Below, piece after piece: positions 8,263-16,248 of a stretch of 36,745 nt of DNA (positions within the stretch are counted from its first letter, which is position 1; each line of letters starts with the position of its first letter). This DNA is from JBBQKF01 sp038326615. Its GTDB lineage: Bacteria > Bacillota > Clostridia > Saccharofermentanales > UBA5734. A program made the translations under genes and the position numbers. The DNA lies in assembly GCA_038326615.1 (NCBI GenBank), contig JBBQKF010000022.1, positions 1 through 36,745 of the forward strand, written 5' to 3'. The notes under the pieces were generated by a model. It was given only the letters and a program-made list of their open reading frames with translations. It was not told the origin of the DNA and made no database searches.

Positions 8263-8625
8263 ATTATAGGATGTATTTTTTTATTTTGTAAAATAAATAT
8301 TTGATATCCTTTTGTCGAATATTATTTTGCCAACTATATTTAGTAAATCTTGGACGAATAATATAGAAGGGAGAAAAATACCTTAGCTTCTTTTAATAAG
8401 ATACTTTTTGTTTGTAATTCATGAGATTAAATTGTGTATTTGTAAAAACCCATGTAATAATGCCGATTTTTAGAAATGTATCAGTAAAATAGTCGATTAA
8501 TCTGAAATGCTCCGTCGGAGTGGAAGGTGTCAAAATCTGAATAAATTCAGATTTAAGCAAAAATTACTGGTATGGCAATACCAATGCCATACCTACCGTC
8601 TTTGGCGGTAACGAAATTTTTATAC
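8263..8625 (+). other. dnaJ-prmA gap with several hairpins, possible structured leader
   Basis: No gene is visible in about 400 bp. An AT-rich imperfect hairpin at about 8268-8311 could end the dnaJ transcript. Closer to prmA there is AAATCTGAA/TTCAGATTT (8533-8554). There are also two mutually exclusive foldings of one segment: TGGTAT/ATACCA (8568-8583) or GGTATGGCA/TGCCATACC (8569-8593). A small TACCG/CGGTA stem follows (8594-8610). Competing hairpins right before a ribosome binding site resemble an attenuator or riboswitch-type leader, but the sequence matches no RNA class I recognise. Confidence 0.45.
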
Positions 8626-8666
8626 AAGGAGGATGATTATCCATTGCATTGTGTGATGAATAAATC
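8626..8666 (+). promoter_or_regulatory. Ribosome binding site of prmA with an intervening hairpin
   Basis: The strong Shine-Dalgarno AAGGAGG (8626-8632) is 34 bases from the prmA ATG, too far for normal initiation. Between them TTATCCAT (8637-8644) pairs with ATGAATAA (8656-8663) with one C-A mismatch, and the stem extends by T-G, G-T, C-G and A-T to a three-base loop. Folding this out leaves seven effective bases between the Shine-Dalgarno and the ATG. The 3' arm also contains a mini-ORF, ATGAATAAATCATGA, whose stop overlaps the prmA start, so translational coupling is an alternative reading. Confidence 0.5.
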
Positions 8667-9734
8667 ATGAAGATAAATATGAAATGGGTTGAATTGGAAA
8701 TTAAAACAACAAGTGATGCTTCAGATGCTATTTGCGAAAAACTTATAATCCTTGGCGCGGATGGTGTCACTGTTGAAGATCCTAATGAAATCGCGGCTAT
8801 AATAAACGCACCTGACAGCTTATCATATGCGGATGAAGGTTATGTTGAAAGTCTTGGGGATTTTACAACAGTAAAGACTTACTTTGCAGAACTTGCAGAT
8901 GGAATAAGGCTTGGGATAAAAGAAGATGAAAACAAAAACTTTGAGTCAACAGATGTACTTTATCAGACTTTAAGCACAAGACCATGCACAATTGACGAGT
9001 TATTATCTCTTGTAAGTGAAGCTATTGCTGATGTTTCAGAGTTTCTTCCTGTTGGAGACGGAATTGTTAAATGGAAATATGTCGCCGACGAAGACTGGGC
9101 TAATTGCTGGAAAAAATATTATAGTACAATTTCTTTATCGGAACGTGTTGTTGTATCTCCATCGTGGGAATACTATGAACCCCAAAAAGGAGAAGTTGTA
9201 GTTTTACTTGACCCTGGAAGTGCCTTTGGAACAGGTTCTCATGCAACAACTGCAATGTGTGCAAAGCTTCTTGATGAACAAATGCTTCAATTTTCTGATG
9301 GTGACGGATCGATTTTTGCAAACCCATTGAGGGTGCTGGATTTGGGTTGTGGTTCAGGAATTCTTTCGGTAATTGCAGCAAAACTTGGGGCATCTCATGT
9401 AGATGCTGTAGATATTGATCAAATTGCAGTAAATGTTGCTTTGGAAAATTGCGAAATAAATGGGGTTTCCGAAATTGTTCGTTGTTCCAAAGGTGAAATT
9501 AAGGATTTTAAGAGCAAAAAGTATGAAATTGTTGTGGCAAACATTATTGCTGATGTAATTGCAGCCATTACCCCTGATCTTCCTGCTTTGCTTGCTGATG
9601 GTGGTATTTTAATTACAAGTGGTATAATCAACTCGAAAAAACAGCGGGTGATTGATGCTTGCAATAACGCTGGGCTGATAAAAGTTACAGAAGTAGAAAA
9701 AGATGATTGGATTGCATTTGTTTTTAGATTATGA
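8667..9734 (+). CDS. prmA: Ribosomal protein L11 methyltransferase PrmA
   Basis: PrmA transfers methyl groups from S-adenosylmethionine to ribosomal protein L11. The N-terminal substrate-binding domain begins MKWVELEIKTTSDASDAI. The catalytic domain carries LDPGSAFGTGSHATT (about 181-195), the SAM-binding LDLGCGSGILSVIAAKLG (about 224-241) and the VVANIIADV motif. At 355 residues it is some 40 longer than typical, through a longer N-terminal part. An ATG 12 bases later (8679) is the other possible start. An in-frame stop just upstream of 8667 rules out a longer protein. It follows the dnaK operon as in many Firmicutes, but the usual next gene (an rsmE-type methyltransferase) is absent. Translation may depend on the hairpin between the Shine-Dalgarno and the start. 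Confidence 0.95.
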   Translation: MKINMKWVELEIKTTSDASDAICEKLIILGADGVTVEDPNEIAAIINAPDSLSYADEGYVESLGDFTTVKTYFAELADGIRLGIKEDENKNFESTDVLYQTLSTRPCTIDELLSLVSEAIADVSEFLPVGDGIVKWKYVADEDWANCWKKYYSTISLSERVVVSPSWEYYEPQKGEVVVLLDPGSAFGTGSHATTAMCAKLLDEQMLQFSDGDGSIFANPLRVLDLGCGSGILSVIAAKLGASHVDAVDIDQIAVNVALENCEINGVSEIVRCSKGEIKDFKSKKYEIVVANIIADVIAAITPDLPALLADGGILITSGIINSKKQRVIDACNNAGLIKVTEVEKDDWIAFVFRL

Positions 9735-9913
9735 AGCTATAAATTTCAACTCTAATTATTTATTTGTAAATATAAAAAAAATTCGTATAATAAAATATGA
9801 TTTAAATGAGTTTATTAAACATTTCGTTTTTTGGAATTTTATTTTAGAAATTAAAGGCTGATATATTATAAATTGATTCTAAAAAATACAAATTCTCGAA
9901 TGAATAAAAACTT

Positions 9914-9973
9914 TCAAAATAAATACAAAATTCTCAAAATAAATACAAAATTCTCAAAATAAATATAAATTTT
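9914..9973. repeat. Three 20-bp tandem repeats
   Basis: The unit TCAAAATAAATACAAAATTC occurs twice exactly (9914-9933, 9934-9953) and a third time with drift (9954-9973). It lies directly before the terminator that follows prmA. No coding potential is seen. Confidence 0.85.
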
Positions 9974-10016
9974 AAATCCGCCAGTTGGGATAAAAGCCAA
10001 TTGGCGGATTTATTTG
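9974..10016 (+). terminator. Rho-independent terminator after prmA
   Basis: AAATCCGCCAGTTGG pairs with CCAATTGGCGGATTT over 15 bp (one G-U pair) around an eight-base loop. A modest T-rich run (TATTTG) follows. It should end transcripts from the dnaK-prmA region. It could also work on the minus strand, where the stem is equally strong, but no minus gene reads into it. Confidence 0.75.
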
Positions 10017-10291
10017 TCTGAAAATGTATAGAAATGTAGGTTTTTAGTGTATCGAAAACAATTGATTTCTGGTTTATCATTATATCAAGACCTCTAAATT
10101 CTAGTAATAGTATGCCGAATTGCTAAAATCAAATTAGTCTTCATATCATTCTTGGCTTTTAAATAATGTGCTGGCTGACTCAATTAGTAAATTCAATTTC
10201 GGGAAGGAACGTGAAATAAAAATATAGTAAAAAAAGAGAGTATGAGGAAATAGTAAATTAAATAATAATATTATGAAGGAGATTTTTGATT
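10017..10291. other. Intergenic region, no gene seen
   Basis: AT-rich sequence between the prmA terminator and the membrane-protein gene. I see no RNA gene and no convincing promoter. The ribosome binding site AAGGAG at 10276-10281 belongs to the next gene. Confidence 0.5.
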
Positions 10292-11293
10292 ATGATTGAG
10301 CAAAAAAAGAGGTTACAGACTTTAATTCTAAAATTTAAGAGAAATTTAACGAAATTATTTCGCGAAAACTGGATTTTATCATCGCCGAAAACTACTGGAA
10401 ACATTCTTAAACTAACAGCAAATTTATTATTTATATTAGCAATTACAAGTGGAATATTTACGGTAATGTATACCTTGAACAATTGGAGTGCGGATAGAAA
10501 ATTAGATGATAGCTTATCTGAGATATCCAATCAAAAAAATTCTAGAGGAATTTCTAGTCGGATAGAATTAGATTTAAATGAAAGGAATACTATTAAACCG
10601 ACTGATGAAAACATGTCTGGTAAACTTACAGAATCTGGTTCTGAAAAAAACAGCTCCTCATCGACAAATAAAGGGAGCAAATCAATTTCAGTAAACAGAG
10701 CATCGTCAGAAGAGCATAACACTGAAGAAAATGGGGTTTATGTCCCTGTTTTGATTCAAAACAAAAAAACACAAGAAGAAATTTCAATTACATGTTCATA
10801 TTTTTCTTCCAGAATACCAGACCTAAAGAAATCGCTGATAGAAACAGGAATCTATTTTTTAGAGAAAAATCTTGATGAAAAAACAGGAACAAAAGCATTC
10901 ATTCTTGCAAAAGATGAAAACTACGCACAAAATCTTAACGGATATTTTTACTATCTGTTTGAAGAAAATGGAACAGCTACTGCTGTTTCGCCTTTTGTTC
11001 TAAATTTATCGCAACTTTTTGATGATGATAATCGTGATAAAGCATTTAATAATAAGACTTATTCAGCACTAATTTACGAAGAGGCATTAAAAAATTCACT
11101 TTGTAAAGTGCTTGGGATTTACTATAAACAAGAAATATTTACATTCATAATTGATGAATATAGAAAAACATTCAAAGCGCGGATTGCAAATGAGCCTTTA
11201 TATACTCCTTTAAATAAATTTACTACAAAAAATATTGAAATCATTTTCCACAATTCATTTATAACTTATGTCGAGTTTTTTATAAAAAAATAG
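10292..11293 (+). CDS. Hypothetical single-pass membrane protein
   Basis: I do not recognise this 333-residue protein. It has a basic N-terminus (about 1-40) and one hydrophobic segment (about 40-65, LTANLLFILAITSGIFTVMY). Next comes a low-complexity Ser/Asn/Glu/Lys linker (about 75-145), then a folded region rich in Phe, Tyr and Lys that is probably extracellular. The topology, a short cytoplasmic tail and a large outer domain, suits a cell-envelope role. ATG 10292 is chosen over TTG 10286 because AAGGAG is ten bases before it. Seven 48-bp tandem repeats begin at its stop codon and lead into a secreted protein gene, so the two may be co-expressed. Confidence 0.75.
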   Translation: MIEQKKRLQTLILKFKRNLTKLFRENWILSSPKTTGNILKLTANLLFILAITSGIFTVMYTLNNWSADRKLDDSLSEISNQKNSRGISSRIELDLNERNTIKPTDENMSGKLTESGSEKNSSSSTNKGSKSISVNRASSEEHNTEENGVYVPVLIQNKKTQEEISITCSYFSSRIPDLKKSLIETGIYFLEKNLDEKTGTKAFILAKDENYAQNLNGYFYYLFEENGTATAVSPFVLNLSQLFDDDNRDKAFNNKTYSALIYEEALKNSLCKVLGIYYKQEIFTFIIDEYRKTFKARIANEPLYTPLNKFTTKNIEIIFHNSFITYVEFFIKK

Positions 11294-11626
11294 TGAAGAG
11301 GTAGTGTTAAAAAATTTACAAAAAACTTGAGAACAATAAAGTGAAGAAGTAGTGTTAAAAATTTTACAAAAAACTTGAGAACAATAAAGTGAAGAGGTAG
11401 TGTTAAAAAATTTACAAAAAATTTGGAAACAAGAAAGTGGTGAGATGAGGTTATAAAATTTACAAAAAACTTGGAAACAAGAAAGTGATGAGATGAGGTT
11501 AAATAATTTACAAAAAACTTGGAAACAAGAAAGTGAAGAAGTAGTGTTAAAAATTTTACAAAAAACTTGAGAACAATAAAGTGAAGAAGTAGTGTTAAAA
11601 AATTTACGAAAACTTGAAAAAATAAA
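11293..11626 (+). repeat. Seven 48-bp tandem repeats between two genes
   Basis: Six units of exactly 48 bp start at 11293, 11341, 11389, 11437, 11485 and 11533. A seventh of 46 bp starts at 11581, and an eighth start (GTGAAGGAGGAAAT) supplies the ribosome binding site of the next gene. Two subtypes alternate: TTGAGAACAATAAA (units 1, 2, 6; unit 7 drifted) and TTGGAAACAAGAAA (units 3, 4, 5). Each begins with a purine-rich GTGAAGAGG-like tract. The length is a multiple of three. In one frame the second subtype reads EEVVLKNLQKTWKQES, but TGA and TAA codons break that frame in the first subtype. The first unit overlaps the upstream stop codon. Confidence 0.95.
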
Positions 11627-11643
11627 GTGAAGGAGGAAATAAC

Positions 11644-13089
11644 ATGAGAATGTTAGTAATGAGAATGTTAGTAATGAAACGGTACAGGATATTCCTTTTT
11701 ATATTCTGTATTGGTCTGTTTGCAGGAAACTTTAGCTTGAATATTCCTGTTTATGCATCAATGCCAGTTCCTGTTACTGATCAGGCAAGTTTTGCAACAT
11801 GGCTTACAAATACTGGAAGACCGTTACGAAGCCGATACCATGGATATACTGCAAATTACAATACATACAAAAATTATAATCTTTTAACTTACGGACAGCC
11901 TTCCAATGTTCGTGGAAATCGATATGATAATTTAAGCCATCAATATGCAATGCATGGATACTCTTATGATGAGTATACTGTAACAAACACTTATTTCCCT
12001 GATGATACAACCGGGACATCCGATCCGAGAAAGTGGAATAATATTGCGCTTGGTCAGGATGCTGCAGTTTCGTGGATGCGTTTATCCGCAAGAGAAAAGG
12101 AGTATATTGAAAACAGTAAACTTTTTTACAGCGGTAATAGCTTTGGAGGCATGTCTTATAAAAGTTTAAAACTTACAAGGGAAAAATGCATTGTTATTGC
12201 AGTACCTTCATGGACAATGGGATTTGCGTTGTACACAAGTCACTATAACTCATCTGGTCAAATTAGGTATGGCACATTAAACGGAAATGGGATTGGAGGA
12301 GTAAATATTGATGGTGGAATATCGCTTTTACCAGCGTCATCGAACCGCGCATATACAATAAATTCAGAACAAGAGTATGTGGACATAACTTTTAACATTT
12401 CACTGAATGTTAAATCCTTTACAGGTCTTGCGAAACAATCAGACATATCAAGAGGAGGAATAATTTTTGGGGTAAGTTCATATGAAAAACTGGGTGCCGG
12501 GCCTTGGAGCGCGTCAAAGACAATTAGATTTGCAAGAGTTTCAAAAACACCGCTTGCAGATTATACACAACAAATAACTCAAAAATCAACTATTTGGGTT
12601 GTATCTGCATTAGGTGATCTGGTTTCGAAAGATTTATCAGTAAGCTTAACTATTGTTGAGAAGGCAAAGAGCAATTTGAAAGGTACAATGAGCATTAAAG
12701 GAGCGATTTCGCTATTTGATGGGAAAAAAACAATGATGGGATATATTCTTCCTAACAACCCTAAAAGATTCATGAGTCTGGAAAAAATTACCCAAAGAAT
12801 CGATTTTGATGGTAATCCTTTACCTTCAAGCGTTACGTTCTATCAAATTGGAGGAAAGACAACAACCGTTTTGGTTAAAAAAACTTCATCAAGCACTGGA
12901 TATGCAGAATTGGTTTACAAACTGGGCATTTTACCATCATCATTAACATGGAGGAATATTCGCATAAATCCTCCATATGATTGTTTAGCAAGTACATTCA
13001 TAGGTTCAAAAAGAACAGATTACGTTATTCATGACATTGAAATAACAGGAGATATTTATGATATGGTATATTTACAGGCACCGGTCTAG
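11644..13089 (+). CDS. Hypothetical secreted protein
   Basis: I do not recognise this 481-residue protein. It has a classical signal peptide: basic MKRYR, a hydrophobic core (IFLFIFCIGLFAG) and a probable cleavage after VYA or YAS near residue 39. The mature part is rich in Thr, Ser, Tyr, Asn and Gly and in predicted beta strands, which suits a surface or cell-wall-associated protein. There is no LPXTG motif, lipobox or C-terminal anchor. The start region carries a perfect 15-bp duplication, so the protein begins MRMLVMRMLVMKRY. ATG 11644 is eight bases from GGAGG, while ATG 11659 and 11674 are alternatives. The gene sits directly behind the 48-bp repeats. Confidence 0.75.
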   Translation: MRMLVMRMLVMKRYRIFLFIFCIGLFAGNFSLNIPVYASMPVPVTDQASFATWLTNTGRPLRSRYHGYTANYNTYKNYNLLTYGQPSNVRGNRYDNLSHQYAMHGYSYDEYTVTNTYFPDDTTGTSDPRKWNNIALGQDAAVSWMRLSAREKEYIENSKLFYSGNSFGGMSYKSLKLTREKCIVIAVPSWTMGFALYTSHYNSSGQIRYGTLNGNGIGGVNIDGGISLLPASSNRAYTINSEQEYVDITFNISLNVKSFTGLAKQSDISRGGIIFGVSSYEKLGAGPWSASKTIRFARVSKTPLADYTQQITQKSTIWVVSALGDLVSKDLSVSLTIVEKAKSNLKGTMSIKGAISLFDGKKTMMGYILPNNPKRFMSLEKITQRIDFDGNPLPSSVTFYQIGGKTTTVLVKKTSSSTGYAELVYKLGILPSSLTWRNIRINPPYDCLASTFIGSKRTDYVIHDIEITGDIYDMVYLQAPV

Positions 13090-13342
13090 ATTTGGTAAAA
13101 ATATTTAGTAAATGATTTTGATTATATAATAGCAAATCTAACATATGGCACTAACAAATTTATTTCATAGGTAAATTTATCGAGAAAAGTGCATTAGCAT
13201 ATTTTCTTTAAAATATCACAAAATAAAATATAAATAGTTCAAAAGAAAAGAATAAATAGAAAAAAATAAAAAGTTAAAAAATTAAAAAATTAGGTAAAAA
13301 AAGTTAAATAAAAATAAATTTTAACAATCGTGCGGTTTATGG
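13090..13342. other. A-tract-rich intergenic region upstream of rpsU
   Basis: No gene or clear terminator is visible. From about 13215 to 13320 the sequence is a series of A4-A7 tracts separated by T or G, directly upstream of the rpsU -35 box. This could act as an UP element or a bent region enhancing that promoter, which is inference from composition. Confidence 0.4.
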
Positions 13343-13372
13343 TTGACTATTAGAGTATATATTTAGTATAAT
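13343..13372 (+). promoter_or_regulatory. Promoter of rpsU-yqeY
   Basis: TTGACT (13343-13348), an 18-bp spacer and a perfect TATAAT (13367-13372) form a strong SigA-type promoter. The transcript would carry a leader of about 75 bases before the rpsU start, ending in the purine-rich ribosome binding site GAGGGGAGGG. Confidence 0.8.
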
Positions 13373-13451
13373 AGCACCGATATCGCTTGTATAACAGGAT
13401 GTCCCAGAAAGGCAACCTAAGTGTTGTCGTTGAGGGGAGGGATAATAATAT

Positions 13452-13625
13452 ATGTCAGAAGTCAGAGTAAAAGAGAACGAGTCCCTGGACAGTGCTTTGA
13501 GACGCTTTAAGCGTTCATGTGCCAGATCAGGAGTTCTTGCTGAAGTTCGTAAGAGAGAACACTATGAGAAACCAAGCGTAAGACGCAAGAAGAAATCTGA
13601 AGCAGCAAGAAAAAGGAAACGCTAA
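13452..13625 (+). CDS. rpsU: Small ribosomal subunit protein bS21
   Basis: A 57-residue basic protein, SEVRVKENESLDSALRRFKR followed by a Lys/Arg-rich tail ending RKRKR, which is the full-length bS21. It joins the 30S platform near the 16S rRNA 3' end and affects initiation. It has a strong promoter and a GGGGAGGG ribosome binding site. The stop is one base before the yqeY ATG, and this rpsU-yqeY pair is conserved in Firmicutes. Confidence 0.97.
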   Translation: MSEVRVKENESLDSALRRFKRSCARSGVLAEVRKREHYEKPSVRRKKKSEAARKRKR

Positions 13626-13626
13626 G

Positions 13627-14067
13627 ATGAATTTAAAAGAGCAACTACTTGAGGATATGAAAACTGCGATGCGCGAAAAAGATGTGTTGAGAAAAGAAAC
13701 TCTTCAGATTTGCCGTGCTGCGATTCTTCAGGTAGAAAAAGATCAGAGAATTGAGCTTGATGATGCCGGTATTTGTGAGATTTTATCTAAAGAATACAAG
13801 AAGCGTGCAGAAACACTTCCTGATCTAGGAGATCGCGAAGACATCATCGCAAAGTACAAAGCAGAGATGACAATTATTGAGAAATATTTGCCAAAACAAT
13901 TAACAGAATCTGAGATTATTGAAATTGTCAACGAAACAATTGCTGAAGTTGATGCAACATCTGCACGCGACATGGGCAAACTTATGCAGGCACTTCAACC
14001 TAAAACCAAAGGCCGAGCTGATGGCAAATTAGTCAATCAGATCGTTAGGAAACAGTTGGAAACCTGA
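13627..14067 (+). CDS. yqeY: GatB/YqeY domain protein
   Basis: The 146-residue protein starts MNLKEQLLEDMKTAMREKD and contains IIEKYLPKQLTESEI and ARDMGKLMQALQPKTKGRADGKLVNQIV. These are the characteristic YqeY segments and the normal length. The fold resembles the tail domain of the GatB amidotransferase subunit, which contacts tRNA. The exact role of stand-alone YqeY is unsettled. It starts one base after rpsU and is followed 21 bp later by a strong terminator, so the two form a compact operon. Confidence 0.95.
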   Translation: MNLKEQLLEDMKTAMREKDVLRKETLQICRAAILQVEKDQRIELDDAGICEILSKEYKKRAETLPDLGDREDIIAKYKAEMTIIEKYLPKQLTESEIIEIVNETIAEVDATSARDMGKLMQALQPKTKGRADGKLVNQIVRKQLET

Positions 14068-14088
14068 GTAATTCTACCAAATCTAAAA

Positions 14089-14126
14089 AGAAGCCCGATA
14101 TCTATATTGCAGGATGTCGGGCTTCT
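14089..14126 (+). terminator. Terminator after yqeY
   Basis: AGAAGCCCGA pairs perfectly with TCGGGCTTCT around an 18-base loop, followed by CTTGTCTT. It lies between yqeY and recJ and should reduce read-through. The recJ ribosome binding site (AGGAG) follows within ten bases, so recJ-relA is probably expressed by partial read-through, since no separate promoter fits in between. Confidence 0.8.
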
Positions 14127-14145
14127 CTTGTCTTAGGAGAAAATA

Positions 14146-16248
14146 ATGCAGTTATTGATTAAAAATAAATGGAATATACAAAATCGTATTGAAGGTGATG
14201 AAAATTTATCTTTACTCGATCTGATTTTACAAAGTAAGGGAATAATAAACGAAAACGAGAAGGAATATTTTATTAAGCCAGAACTGGGCGTGGTCAATGA
14301 TCCTTTTCTTTTTAGGGACATGAAAATTGCATGTGGACTTATTTTGCAAAATATTAATGAAAAAAAGAAAATCGTAATCTTTGGAGATTATGATGTCGAT
14401 GGAATTACTTCAACAGCGACTTTGTACCTTTTTCTTACTACTATTGGTGCTGATGTCCACTATATAATTCCTGATAGAATTACTGATGGTTATGGCCTTA
14501 CAGAAAATGGAATTAGAAAAATAATTGATACAAACGCAGACCTCATAATTACTGTCGATTGCGGAATTACTTCCGAGAATGAAGTTGAATCTTTATTGCA
14601 AAAAGACATTAAGGTTATTATTACAGATCACCATGAGTGTAAACAATCTCTTCCGAAGGCCTGTGCCATCCTAAATCCTAAAAGGTCCGATTCATTATAT
14701 CCATTTAGGAATCTTGCTGGTGTTGGAGTGGCATTGAAATTGATTCAAGGAATTTGCTTAACGATGGGGTTAGGAAATAAGTGGTCATCATATCTTGACT
14801 TAGTTGCATTAGGAACAGTATCAGATTTAGTTCCGCTTACCGATGAAAACAGGATGTTTGTTATACACGGATTAAATCTTATGAACAAATCATGCAATCC
14901 AGGGCTTAAATGTTTGTTGTCTAAAATAGCAATAAATGAAAAAGTCATAACAGAATCAACAATTGGATATAGTATTTCTCCACGAATAAATGCTGCGGGG
15001 AGAATGGGCGACAGCATGAGAGCTGTAAGGCTTTTGACGGAAACGGATACCTTAGTATGTAAAAGTTTGGTAGATGAGTTGATTTCGGATAATAAGAAAC
15101 GACAAGAAGTTGAACTTAAAATTTTCGATGAAGCCAAAAGCATTATTGAAAGCAGAGTTGATCTTTTATCCGCTGAAATAATCGTATTATACAAGAGCGG
15201 ATGGAATCAGGGAGTAATTGGGATAGTTGCATCAAGACTTGTTGAACTGTATCATCGTGCTGTAATAATTTTAAGTGGTGAAGAAGAATATTACAAGGGT
15301 TCAGCTAGGGGCACATCCACTGTTTCTATTCTCGACGCTATTGAATATGCAAATAATTATGTTTATAAGTTTGGTGGGCATAAAAAAGCTGCTGGACTGG
15401 TTGTTAAACATGAAAATATAAGAGAATTCGAAAATGCAATCAAAGAATATACCGAAATATTTTTAGAGGATAACTTGCAGGAAAGAACAATAGAAATCGA
15501 TTTTGAAATCCCGTTCACTGCCATTGATCTTTCCAGTGCCAAAGAAATTTCTATGCTTTCACCTTTTGGAGAAGATAATCAAAAACCTGTATTTGCGATA
15601 AGAAACATTCTAGTACAGCAGTTAAAATACCTAAGTTCCGGAAAACACACAAAATTCCAACTTTCAGGCAATAACTCTTCAAGTGAAACTTTTAATGGCA
15701 CAATTGATGCAATAGCATTTGGATTCGCTGAGAAAGACTCAATTGTATCTCAAGGTGACAGAGTTGATGTTGCATTCACAATTGAAGAAAATGATTGGAA
15801 TGGTTCATGTTCTGTTCAACTAATAGTAAAGGATGTGAGAATTAGTGAGGATAGTTCTATAAAACAAAACCAAATAGAAAATATTTACAGACAATCACAA
15901 TCCAATTTGTCAAATATCACAGCTATGACATCGCCATCATACAAAGAATTGATTCCTCAAAAACCTGATTTTATTGCTGTTTATCAGTATTTAAAAGCAA
16001 ATTTTGATTGTGTTCAGACACTTTGTGATTTAGATGTCCTAGCAGTTCTTATAGGTAATAATTACAAAATTTCACTTTCAGCCTTTAAACTTGCGCGAAT
16101 ATTTGATATATTTAAAGAAGTAGGATTACTTGAATTTATCGAAATTTCAATATACCGAATAAAATTCCGGCTTACACCTGTGACAGAAAAAGTAAATCTG
16201 GCTAATTCGGAAATATACAAGTCTCTTAGTAAGGAAAGTGTGATTTGA
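14146..16248 (+). CDS. recJ: Single-stranded-DNA-specific exonuclease RecJ
   Basis: RecJ degrades single-stranded DNA 5' to 3' in recombination and mismatch repair. The DHH domain carries IVIFGDYDVDGITSTA (Asp 81, 83, 85), VDCGIT and TDHHE. The DHHA1 domain carries GWNQGVIGIVASRL and FGGHKKAAGLVV. An OB-fold region and a C-terminal extension follow. The total of 700 residues fits clostridial RecJ. AGGAG lies six bases before the ATG. It is followed without a gap by relA, and the recJ-relA neighbourhood is common in Clostridia, where an adenine phosphoribosyltransferase gene often sits between them. Here that gene is absent. Confidence 0.95.
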   Translation: MQLLIKNKWNIQNRIEGDENLSLLDLILQSKGIINENEKEYFIKPELGVVNDPFLFRDMKIACGLILQNINEKKKIVIFGDYDVDGITSTATLYLFLTTIGADVHYIIPDRITDGYGLTENGIRKIIDTNADLIITVDCGITSENEVESLLQKDIKVIITDHHECKQSLPKACAILNPKRSDSLYPFRNLAGVGVALKLIQGICLTMGLGNKWSSYLDLVALGTVSDLVPLTDENRMFVIHGLNLMNKSCNPGLKCLLSKIAINEKVITESTIGYSISPRINAAGRMGDSMRAVRLLTETDTLVCKSLVDELISDNKKRQEVELKIFDEAKSIIESRVDLLSAEIIVLYKSGWNQGVIGIVASRLVELYHRAVIILSGEEEYYKGSARGTSTVSILDAIEYANNYVYKFGGHKKAAGLVVKHENIREFENAIKEYTEIFLEDNLQERTIEIDFEIPFTAIDLSSAKEISMLSPFGEDNQKPVFAIRNILVQQLKYLSSGKHTKFQLSGNNSSSETFNGTIDAIAFGFAEKDSIVSQGDRVDVAFTIEENDWNGSCSVQLIVKDVRISEDSSIKQNQIENIYRQSQSNLSNITAMTSPSYKELIPQKPDFIAVYQYLKANFDCVQTLCDLDVLAVLIGNNYKISLSAFKLARIFDIFKEVGLLEFIEISIYRIKFRLTPVTEKVNLANSEIYKSLSKESVI

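Noticed and set aside
8500..8640. T-box leader before prmA
   Set aside because: The conserved antiterminator T-box sequence is absent and there is no terminator hairpin with a U-tract; prmA is also not an expected T-box target.
11293..11626. CRISPR array
   Set aside because: The 48-bp units are contiguous, with no unique spacers between them, and no cas genes are nearby.
11293..11626. TGA read as Trp across the 48-bp repeats
   Set aside because: One subtype has TGG where the other has TGA, but the TGA subtype also gains a TAA nearby, and all normal genes here end in ordinary TGA, TAA or TAG.
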